Assembly (NCBI GenBank): GCA_947471745.1
Contig: CANJKZ010000410.1
Coordinates: forward strand, 1,361,501-1,425,500
Direction: 5' to 3'
Length of the DNA stretch: 64,000 nt
Source: Closterium sp. Naga37s-1
Taxonomy: Eukaryota; Streptophyta; Zygnematophyceae; Desmidiales; Closteriaceae
In this document: positions 1 to 7,905 of the stretch, piece after piece
Layout of the letters: the number at the start of each line of letters is the position of its first letter
Position numbering within the stretch: the first letter of the stretch is position 1
Position numbers and translations under genes: made by a program
The notes under the pieces: model-generated
Seen by the model: only the letters and a program-made list of their open reading frames with translations
Database searches by the model: none
What the model was told of the DNA's origin: nothing

Positions 1-312
1 ACGCCCACGCCCCTCTTTATCCCCCCAACACCCACCACCAGGTGATCTCGTCCTACTTCCCGCTGCACGCGTGTGTGCGCGGCATGGCAGTGCTGGTCAA
101 GTCTCTCTTCAACGTCCACCTGCAGGCTGCTGCCTTGTGTGCTTCGCATCAAACCCAGCCACGTGCTCGCCCCTTCCCTCCTTTCCCTCACACGCCCACG
201 CCCCTCTTTATCCCCCCAACACCCACCACCAGGTGATCTCGTCCTACTTCCCGCTGCACGCGTGTGTGCGCGGCATGGCAGTGCTGGTCAAGTCTCTCTT
301 CAACGTCCACCT
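1..312 (+). repeat. Tandem duplication of an M3 peptidase exon with its acceptor
   Basis: Positions 1-121 are repeated at 192-312. The unit carries the pyrimidine-rich intron end, the acceptor CAG and the exon start [20 protein letters not shown]. The first copy leaves exon sequence after LFNVHL and runs into unrelated DNA; the second continues to a proper donor at 389. Only the second copy (233-388) is a usable exon. Confidence 0.9.
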
Positions 313-3300
313 AGAGCCGGTGCCCACGGCGCCTGGACAGGCCTGGGCGCCTGATGTCACTAAGTTCTCCCTCACACACGTCGACCAGGTGAGGGTGGGG
401 TGGGGGTTGGTGGGGATGGGGACGGCTTTTGAGGCTTGATACGTCTCAAACGTTGCCCACGGCGCCTGGGGAGGTGTGGGCGCCTGACGTGACCAAGTTC
501 TCCCTCACACACGTCGACCAGGTGAGGAGGGGTTGGGGGTGTTTTGTGCCATGTGGTGGACGGTACCACGTGGGGCACACTCTGAAGTCTTCCCCTTACC
601 ACCCACCCTCCTCCCCTTGTTCCTCTCCCCTCCTTGCCACCAGGGTCCTCTCGACTGCATCCATCTGCATCCATCTGCATGCATCTGCATCCATCTGCAT
701 CCATCTGCATCCATCTGCATCCATCTGGACCTGCACCCGCAGAGGGGCATTTTTTCCCACGCGGCGCACTTCACCATCCCACATTCCCCGCCCGACAACC
801 CTTATTTTCCCCTTCCCCCTCCCCCCCTCCTCACCAGGGCCCCCTCGGTTTTATCTACCTGGACCTGCACCCGCGGAGGGGCAAGTTCTCCCATGCAGCG
901 CATTTCACCATCCGCTGCGGGCGCAGGAAGCACCTGCCTCTGGACAGCAAAGGCCACCTTCTCCCATTCCCTTCCTCCTCCTCCTCCGCCTCCGCAGCGA
1001 GTTCCCACAGCAGGAGCAGCACCAGCAGTGACGACTACCAGTTGCCGGTGAGTTGGGCTTGGCTTTGCTGTCCCTCCGCTGCGGGCGCAGGAAGCACCTG
1101 CCTCTGGACAGCAAAGGCCACCTGCTACCATTCCCCCATTCCTCGACGGGCTCCCACAGCAACAGCAGCAGCAGCAGTGACGGCTACCAACTGCCGGTAA
1201 GTTGGGCTGTGCTGTGTTGTGCCGAGTTGTCTCCTGATGCAATATTTGCAGGCCGCAGCATCTCATGCTCTTTGCACTTTCCTCCCTCCCAGCACCACCC
1301 CACACCACCACCACCACCACCCTCAAACTCAAACCCCACTCCCCCCCCCCCCCCCCCCTTTCACACACACACACCACCTCTCCTCACCAGGTCGTAGCGC
1401 TGGTGTGCAACTTTGCGGCGTCCCCCCGCTCCTCGCCGTGCCTGCTAGCACTTTTGAGTCGACTCAAAAGTGATTTCAATATAGCCGTGCCGGCTAGCCC
1501 TCCCCATGTCATGACGTGGAGACTCACTCTTCCTACCACCACTCCCCACCACTCCCCACCACCTCCCACTCCCAGGTCGTGGCACTCGTATGCAACTTCG
1601 CAGCATCCTCCCGCTCCTCGCCCTGCCTGCTGGCACACCACGACGTGGAAACTCTATTTCACGAATTCGGTCACGCGCTGCACTCGCTGCTCTCTCGCAC
1701 CGTACGTCACGCTGTTATGTGACATGTGCCATGTGTCATGTGCCATGTGCCATGTGTCATGTGCCATGTGCCATGTGTCATGCGTGCTGTGTGCAGTTTG
1801 CCACGTGCTAGTTCTTTGTTGAGGTTGATTGAGGGGGCACATTAGGGATCAGCCATGCCTGCTACTAGCGCACCACGAGGTGGAGGCGCTATTCCATGAG
1901 AGTTTTGAGGCGCCTCAAAAGTCGTCTCCTCGCCCTACCTGCTGCTGGCACACCACGACGTGGAAACTCTCCACGACGTGGAAACTCTCCACGACGTGGA
2001 AACTCTCCACGACGTGGAAACTCTCCACGACGTGGAGACTCTCTTTCACGAGTTCAGCCACGCGCTGCACTCACTGCTCTCCCGCACCGTACGTGGGGTT
2101 GCCACATCCTCCCCCTCTGCGTCCCCTCATCTCCCCTCTCCCATTCCTTCATCGTGCAAAAGCCGTCCACATCTCCCTCATCTGCTACCGCTTACCCGTC
2201 ACAAACTCCCCCTTCCCCTCCCCTTCCACTCCCACTCCCACTCCTCCTCCTCCCCCCCCCCCTCGTCATCCCCGCCGGCTCCCTCTACCCCCACAGGCGT
2301 TCCAGCATCTATCGGGAACGAGAGCAGCATTGGACTTTGTGGAAGTGCCCTCCAACCTGCTAGAGTGAGTTTGCATTTCGTGCTCAAGGCTTCATGGTGT
2401 AACGGTTTATAAATCTGCTGGTTGTGTACGAAAGAAAAAAACAAAAAACAAAAACAGAGGCACGCCCACTCTGCCCCTCACAATCCTCGTGATAAAAGAG
2501 ATGTTTTGAGACGTCTCGAAATCAGAGGCACGCCCACTCTGCCCCTCGCAATCCTCGTGATAAAAGAAATGTTTTGAGACGTCTCGAAATCAGAGGCACG
2601 CCCACTCTGCCCCTCGCAATCCTCGTGATAAAAGAGATGTTTTGAGACCTCTCGGTCGGAAATGTGCGCGTAAAGTAGAGAGCAGTAGAGCTTGATTCAT
2701 TCACCGGTGGTGGAGAGAAGTGAGGGTGGTGGTGCTGTGTTGTGGAAATATCCCTTCCTAACCTTGCATCCCCTTACCTACCCTCTTTCCAGGTAGTCTA
2801 CTCTCTCATGGACCAAGCTTATTTCGGGGTAACCCCCCCGCGCCCCACATCCTCGTTACTAACGCCTTCGCTATCGTCACAAGCAGCTGCTGCAGCCATG
2901 TCAGCAGGAGCAGCAGCAGGTGGTGGTGCTGGTGGGGGCGGGACCGGTGGGAGTGGAGGGGACACAACAGCAGTGATGGCGGATTTAATGGGGAGATATA
3001 TGGGTGTGGCTCATGTGCCTGGCACGTACTGGCAGTCACGCTTCGCACATCTCACGGCCTATGGGTTGCCTGCGTGCTTGCCTGCCTGCTTGCCTGCCTG
3101 CTTGCCTGCCTGCCTGCCTGCTTGCCTGCCTGCCTCCTTGCGTGCCTGCTTGCCTGCTTGCGTGCCTGCTTTCATGCCTGCTTGCGTGCCTGCTTGCCTG
3201 CCTGTGTGCCTTTTCGCATGCCTGCTCGCCTGCCTACTTGCCTCCTCTCTTGTTCTTGCTTGTGCTATTCACATTACTGCTGCTTCCCAGCTTTTCCTGC

Positions 3301-3783
3301 TTGCTTTCTGTTCCACACGTTTTGGTCATTCCTCCTTGGCCCCGTCCCCTCTCTCACCCTACTCCCCTTACCCACTTCTAGCCACCATAGCTTACACTAC
3401 TCCCTCTTATTACGTAGTTCGTTCTTAGTCCACCAATCCCTCTCTCTTGCTATCGCTACATTCTCACTCTTAATGTTCCGAATGCAGGTTACTACACCTA
3501 CATTTATGCCAAGTGTTTTGCAGCGCAGCTTTGGAGGCGCCTTTTCGAAGAAGACCCCCTCAATCCGGAGGCAGGAGAGTTGTTACGCTCGCACTTGTTA
3601 CGCTACGGAGGGGCGGGGGATCCCCGGACACTTTTAGAATCGCTTTTGGGGCCCTCGGCCTTTGATTTGAGCCATGGATCAAGAGGAAATGGTGGTGGTG
3701 GTGTGGAGGCTGGAAAACTTGGGGAGAGTAAGATGGGTGTTTGCCCAAGAACAGATGAGCTTTTAGAAGATATGGATGTGTAG
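42..3783 (+). CDS. MIPEP: M3 metallo-oligopeptidase, mitochondrial intermediate peptidase-like, 3' part
   Basis: Family M3A zinc peptidases trim octapeptides from, or degrade, imported mitochondrial peptides. The gene starts left of the window. Exons I support: 233-388, 838-1047 ([21 protein letters not shown]), 1576-1701 ([20 protein letters not shown], then FHEFGHALH with the zinc motif HEFGH), 2297-2364 ([18 protein letters not shown]), 2793-3063 (LMDQAYFG ... RFAHLTAYG) and 3488-3783 ([20 protein letters not shown], stop at 3781). Their order matches the family. Exon 2297-2364 ends in phase 2 while 2793 starts in phase 0, and the family segment between them (about 40 codons after the second zinc-ligand region) is not in 2365-2790. 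The exon ending at 3063 has no GT donor. Either the gene is decaying or an exon was lost or collapsed in assembly. Many exons have partial neighbouring copies, listed separately. Family assignment is firm; functionality is doubtful. Confidence 0.85.
427..450. repeat. Imperfect TTTTGAG...CTCAAA palindrome at a duplication junction
   Basis: TTTTGAGGC and GTCTCAAA arms are separated by a few bases. The element sits between exon 233-388 and the truncated copy starting at 453. It is the weakest member of the palindrome group at 1449, 1903, 2504 and 46084. Confidence 0.6.
453..521 (+). repeat. Partial second copy of the same exon, 3' half with donor
   Basis: The segment encodes [26 protein letters not shown] sequence and ends at a GTGAGG donor, repeating the 3' half of exon 233-388 with a few substitutions. 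It has no acceptor and begins two bases after the imperfect palindrome at 427-450. Confidence 0.85.
644..773 (+). repeat. Partial copy of exon 838-1047 expanded by a decamer microsatellite
   Basis: An acceptor CACCAG is followed by GGTCCTCTCG (compare GGCCCCCTCGG in the real exon), then about seven copies of ATCCATCTGC at 655-727. The sequence then returns to the exon as [18 protein letters not shown] before running out. The decamer grew inside the codons for the FIYLDL segment. Confidence 0.8.
838..1196 (+). repeat. Duplication of the 3' half of exon 838-1047
   Basis: The exon segment encoding [19 protein letters not shown] and the serine-rich tail up to YQLP|GTGAGT (ending 1047) is repeated at about 1071-1196, with the same donor position (YQLP|GTAAGT). 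The second copy lacks the 5' half of the exon. Confidence 0.85.
1391..1472 (+). repeat. Truncated copy of the catalytic exon ending in a 24-bp perfect palindrome
   Basis: After an acceptor at 1390 the sequence repeats exon 1576-1701 as [20 protein letters not shown]. It then stops at the perfect palindrome 1449-1472, whose core is TTTTGAGTCGACTCAAAA. The zinc-binding segment is absent, so this copy cannot give an active enzyme. Confidence 0.85.
1715..1795 (+). repeat. Heptamer microsatellite in M3 intron
   Basis: Alternating CATGTGC and CATGTGT units form a short tandem array in the intron after the catalytic exon. Confidence 0.8.
1853..2088 (+). repeat. Further copies of the zinc-site exon with 18-bp codon-phase repeat
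   Basis: About 1853-1900 repeats [14 protein letters not shown] and stops. The perfect palindrome TTTTGAGGCGCCTCAAAA follows at 1903-1920. From about 1921 another copy begins ([15 protein letters not shown]). In it an 18-bp unit encoding HDVETL is present five times in frame, followed by [15 protein letters not shown] and a GTACGT donor at 2089. HExxH is kept (HEFSH). No acceptor is seen for this copy. Confidence 0.85.
2365..2792 (+). repeat. M3 intron with three 68-bp tandem repeats
   Basis: Units start at about 2456, 2524 and 2592. Each contains GGCACGCCCACTCTGCCCCT and ends in TTTTGAGACGTCTCGAAA, a one-mismatch palindrome of the group described at 1449 (third copy more diverged). The coding segment expected between exons 2297-2364 and 2793-3063 is not found here. 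Confidence 0.85.
3064..3260 (+). repeat. CTTGCCTGCCTG microsatellite at an exon-intron boundary
   Basis: Starting within a few bases of the end of exon 2793-3063, an array of TGCCTGCTTGCC-type units runs for about 190 bp. No GT donor is left at the expected phase (TAT-G before GGTTGCC), so the array seems to have displaced or overwritten the 5' splice site. Confidence 0.75.
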
Positions 3784-4958
3784 CTATGCATAATTACACT
3801 GTATGGTATTATTTTGCGCTGTTGATATTCAATTTTACATCGATGTGTTCAAGTGTTGGGTGTAGCGTGGGTTTGTAACCCCAAATCATTAATAATTGAA
3901 TGTTAATCGGCATAATCAGTAATCGGCAAGGGGAATCAATGCAATTTCAGATATATAATGGCATGTTTGCTGCAACTTCATGTTTATTAACGTATGATTT
4001 CATTGGTCAATCTCCACCATACCTCTTTAGGTAATACATAACGGGTGAGCCTTGTAGCGTTCAAAACGTCGATTCGACACCCCTCGCTGATTCCCGTGGT
4101 CGTCGTGCTGCCGAATCAGGACTTGATTTGGAGGTGGAGGACGTGGTTGGTCCGCCGCCTTGCTCCAATTCGCTGCACGCGAATTCCTCAAGCTGCCCTG
4201 GGCTTCAATTTCAAGTCGAAAACATCCGGCTGTGCCCTGGCCGAATGAAACGGGAAACGGCCCTGACGACAGCAGACGACTGCCCTTGTGACACCACAGC
4301 CCCGTGTCCTCGATTGTCGGGTGCAATTTTCTCAGCATTACTGTAGATCTTTGCAAAAAAATCGGGTCTGATTGGGACTCTAGAAGAAATTGATGGCGAG
4401 GGGCGGACAGATACCCACAGCTGCCCTTGAAAGAGTTGCTCGCCAGATTCAGCTTGCTGTCGTGGCATCGTTCAGCACGCTCTTGCATAGAAAGTGGGGC
4501 TAGGGGGGAAAGTTATGAAAGAGCGCCAAGCGGCAGCGAGAAACAAGTTTCTTACAGGAGAGGTGAGCGAAATCCCAACCTGAACCGACCCCCGAGAATG
4601 GCGTTCAAGGGGGGAAGTGAATCAATTCACCAAGGCCTGGTTGGATTCTTGTTGGCTCACCTCACCTTGCCTCACCTTGTGTCGCCTCGCCACCGTTGCT
4701 TCTCTCGTAGTGCTGCAGGCAACAGGCTGGACGCGTGTGCCATTCAAAATCTGGCTTCGCCCCTCATAAAGCTATCAACCTCGAGCTTCAGTGCCGAATT
4801 TGACGCTCTGTGTAGGCTTGGGACGATCGACTTATCTTATTGACTCGAGATAAGAGCACGAAAAGCAACGAAGGTAGTCAAAACTGACAGTTCGACTTTA
4901 GCACTTTCACGACTTCAACCTTCTACTCGTGCGTTGCGAAAGGCTTTTCGAACAGAAA
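3784..4958. other. Intergenic region upstream of the kinase
   Basis: No supported gene. The first 250 bp are AT-rich. From about 4030 composition becomes coding-like, but the open frames have no recognisable domains and overlap on both strands. An imperfect inverted repeat CTTATCT...AGATAAG at about 4833-4853, 105 bp before the kinase ATG, contains the GATAAG core known as I-box in plant promoters; function is not shown. Confidence 0.5.
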
Positions 4959-6665
4959 ATGGCCGTCAGTTATGGGGACAGCAAAGCTGGATCGAACTTC
5001 GACCTCACGGCGCTACATTCTTCCAACTCCTCGAGCTTCCTCCCGGCGGAGATTTTGCAGAATAATTTCGATTTCATGGGCAGCATCGGGCAGGGCCAGT
5101 ACGGGCGCGTGTGGAAGTGCCAGTCGCAGCGCTCGGGTCGCTACTACGCGTGCAAGCAGATTAAGAAGGCGCGGCTCACCAATGGGCGTATCCAGGCCGT
5201 GCTACAGGAGATCGCGACGATGCAGCGCCTACGTGGCCACCCTAACGTCGTTGATCTCGACAGCGTATACGAGGACGCCACGTCAGTGTTTCTGCTCATG
5301 GAACTCCTTCCATCAGGCGACCTCTTTAATCAGATCTCTACGCGCAGCGGCCTTCCCGAGCCTGAGGCCCGGGACGTGTTCCGAGCCGTCGCCGAAGCTG
5401 TGAAGCACTGCCATGGGAACGGTATCGTGCATCGGGATATCAAGCCTGAAAATATCCTCCTGCGCGCGCGCTCGGAACTGATTGCTGATTCGAATGGTGA
5501 ATCTGACGAGCATTGCGTGCTGGCGGGAGGCGGCGAATCATCAACGGCAGAAGCTCTCGACTGCGGGTGCCTGCGGGGATTTGAATGGGACGTGAAGCTT
5601 GGAGATTTTGGCCTCGCTAAGCGTATCCCCGATAGCGGCACTGTCAAGGGTTGCGTCGGGAGCTTCCCGTACGAGGCTCCCGAGGTTCTCGCGTTGCAAG
5701 AGTACGACTTCTCCGCGGATATGTGGAGCATGGGCGTGCTCTTATACGCGATGCTATCGGCTAACTGGCCTGAATTCAAAGACAACAAGCGCGTGCTCGA
5801 TGAGTCGAGGGACTGGACGCACCCTGTATGGGGTCTGGTCAGCGACGCGCCGAAGCACCTCATCCGTCGGATGATGTCGGTGGACCCGAATCAACGGCCC
5901 ACGATCAACGAGGTCCTGGAGAACGAGTGGTTTTCGCAAGAGTGTGTGGACGTTCTCTGCCCGTCCACGTTGACCGACAACCAGCAAACGACAGAATCCG
6001 CTATCCTCCCCGCCTACACCGATTCCACCATTCCGCTCAACTTCGCTCCCGAGACATCGCCTGACCCGCAAAACGCGGCGGAAATCGCGGCGTCAATGCC
6101 TGCGGCACAAGCAGCTGCAACCGCTGCGGCGGCGGCGGTGACGCAACCGCATCTCCTCAACGCTATGGGGGATTTTTCCGAGGCTTGTTCCATGCCGGAC
6201 CCTCCTCTCACCCCTGCAGGGCTCGCCACTATTTCCTCTTTCTCGAGCAGTACCAGCAGTGTCAGCAACAGCAACAGCTGCTGCAGCAGCGATGCGTGCA
6301 GCCTCTGTGAGCAAGCGCGCGAATCTGAGAACGCGCAAGGCAATTTCGCCGTGCGTAGAGTTCGCACTTTAAAACAAGAGGCTTCGGACGAGCATATTGA
6401 CGGCGATGCGACCTGTGTGAGCGGCGCCGTCGCACGCGCTGAAAGGCCGGTGGAAAACGACGCGGTCGGTCCGGCGCAGCAGCAGGAGGAGCTCAGCGCC
6501 AGTGAAAGGAAACGGCGACCGAGCGGACGGTTCGGAAGCCTATCAGGGTGGGCCGTGTCCAACCTCTGGGGTTCACCCAACTCGGTGGCGACAGCCGCGC
6601 CGCAAGAACAGACCGAACGCTTTACCGAGTGCGCTTTTTCCCTACCGCTGCTGCGGTTAAGGTGA
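4959..6665 (+). CDS. Serine/threonine protein kinase, CDPK/SnRK-like, no EF hands
   Basis: Intronless, 568 aa. ATG 4959 is chosen over an upstream in-frame GTG because it is the first ATG and has a plant-like context (AAAATGGCC). Residues about 35-330 form the kinase domain: glycine loop GQGQYGRVW, catalytic lysine in YYACKQIKKA, glutamate in QEIATM, HRDIKPENIL catalytic loop, GDFGLAKR, APE as YEAPEVL, and subdomain XI RPTINEVLENEWF. All catalytic residues are present. An insert of roughly 40 residues, acidic then Gly/Ser/Cys-bearing, lies between the catalytic loop and DFG. The C-terminal 230 residues are low complexity (Ala, Ser, Asn) without EF hands, so direct Ca2+ regulation is unlikely. 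This resembles PEPC-kinase-related or CRK kinases in the CDPK/SnRK superfamily; the exact subfamily is unresolved. Confidence 0.9.
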   Translation: MAVSYGDSKAGSNFDLTALHSSNSSSFLPAEILQNNFDFMGSIGQGQYGRVWKCQSQRSGRYYACKQIKKARLTNGRIQAVLQEIATMQRLRGHPNVVDLDSVYEDATSVFLLMELLPSGDLFNQISTRSGLPEPEARDVFRAVAEAVKHCHGNGIVHRDIKPENILLRARSELIADSNGESDEHCVLAGGGESSTAEALDCGCLRGFEWDVKLGDFGLAKRIPDSGTVKGCVGSFPYEAPEVLALQEYDFSADMWSMGVLLYAMLSANWPEFKDNKRVLDESRDWTHPVWGLVSDAPKHLIRRMMSVDPNQRPTINEVLENEWFSQECVDVLCPSTLTDNQQTTESAILPAYTDSTIPLNFAPETSPDPQNAAEIAASMPAAQAAATAAAAAVTQPHLLNAMGDFSEACSMPDPPLTPAGLATISSFSSSTSSVSNSNSCCSSDACSLCEQARESENAQGNFAVRRVRTLKQEASDEHIDGDATCVSGAVARAERPVENDAVGPAQQQEELSASERKRRPSGRFGSLSGWAVSNLWGSPNSVATAAPQEQTERFTECAFSLPLLRLR

Positions 6666-7147
6666 TAACCTGCTGGAAAGCGCCATGCTTTATGTGTAGC
6701 TAAACTGGGATTTTTGCCCTGCTTTTTGTGAATATGTGTCGACGCTAGCGGGGGGGGCAGCCGTGCTGCTCTTTGGCGGGGCCATTGCGATTCCTTTGTG
6801 AATGAGGAAAGGTGTGGTGTGCGTGCGCCATGTTTCTTCCTCATATGTACAGTAAAATAAATATCAACCTTCCAGTGTCCATGAAAACCCTTCGCAACCA
6901 GCAATGTAGGTTTACCCCTGATCAGAACAATCTCAACTACGTGCCTAACCACCATACGGAGCATTGGCAAGTTATTGCCATGTTTCTCTATTACATATAC
7001 CAGAGCCGGCCCTAAGAAGATGAGTAAGACAGGGTCTGCACCAACACTACCATTACCATTCCTCTGTTGTGAATGAGGGAAAGTGTGGTGTGCGCCATGT
7101 TTCTTCCTCATGTACAGTAAAATAAATTAACCTTCTAGTGTTCATTA
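6666..7147 (+). repeat. Kinase 3' flank with a duplicated putative polyadenylation segment
   Basis: About 6782-6878 is repeated, diverged, at about 7050-7141. Both contain GTGTGGTGTGCG, ATGTTTCTTCCTCAT, TACAGTAAAATAAAT and a CCTTC.AGTG end. Each copy holds an AATAAA hexamer (6856-6861 and 7121-7126). No gene seen between the copies. Confidence 0.75.
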
Positions 7148-7905
7148 TGTCAAGCTATTATAACAATTTAGTTGTGTAGGCTGTAATGGGATAGCCCATA
7201 AGGGGTACAACCCAATTAGAGTTAGTACTTGTACCAACTTTCTTCTCAATGCAATCATTCTCTCGTCTAGTTTCTGATATGGTTTCAGAGCAGGTCCTGT
7301 TCTAGGACTGTTTTGTAGGGCCCACCGATTAGTTCGCTGCCCGTAGCGCCCTACCCCACCAGTCGCGTTCAGGGCTCTTGCCAACTATTTGGGCCGTCTG
7401 ATGAAAAAGTAATTTTTTTTTTTTAGTCTGACCATCATATGGGTTATCAGATAGATGTATCCTCGCTGTCTGGAAACTCATACGAAATATAATCTGTGTT
7501 CTGAAAAAACATATGAGTATAAACAGCTTATCTGGGCTCTCATACCGTATGAGCCGCATTTTTTTGTCTGCGAGAACATATGAACAACAAAAAATGCGAC
7601 TGAAATCTAGACCAACAGACTAAATTAGTCTGATAACGAGAGCCCTGGTCGCGTTGCCCTGCCCTGCCCTGCCTATCGCGCTGCCTTGTTGGCCGCGCGC
7701 TGCCCTGCCCTGCCTGTTGTGCCGCCCTACTGGCCGCGCGCTGCTCTGCTCCGCCCGTCGCGCCGCCCTGCTCACTGCGCGCTGCCCTGCCCTGCACGTC
7801 GCGCCGCCCTGCTGGCCGCGCGTTGCCCTGCCCTGCGTGTCACGCCGCCCTACGGCCCGCGCGTCGCCCTGCCCTGCCTGCGCGCTACCCTGCTGGCCGC
7901 GAGAA
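7148..7905 (+). mobile_element. 5' fragment of a copia element (LTR, primer site, leader)
   Basis: 7148-7279 is a diverged copia LTR in plus orientation (starts TGTCAAGC and contains GTGTAGGCT...GGGGTACAACCC as in copies B and C reversed). It is followed by TGGTTTCAGAGCAGG, a primer-binding-like site for initiator tRNA-Met. From about 7650 the GC-rich CTGCCCTGCC leader minisatellite typical of these elements runs to about 7905. A small hAT element interrupts it. No gag or pol remains. Confidence 0.75.
7370..7647. mobile_element. Non-autonomous hAT element (MITE), 278 bp
   Basis: Terminal inverted repeats begin CAGGGCTCT on both ends. It is flanked by a perfect 8-bp target duplication GTCGCGTT (7362-7369 and 7648-7655). 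Internal CAGACT/AGTCTG motifs match the subterminal repeats of the large hAT at 7933. No coding capacity. Confidence 0.9.

Noticed and set aside
4027..4488. 153-aa minus-strand frame upstream of the kinase
   Set aside because: No recognisable motif, overlapping frames on the plus strand, and position fits the kinase promoter or 5' UTR.
6014..7111. 365-aa minus-strand frame over the kinase 3' end
   Set aside because: Shadow of the kinase coding strand plus the duplicated 3' flank; no domain, no own signals.
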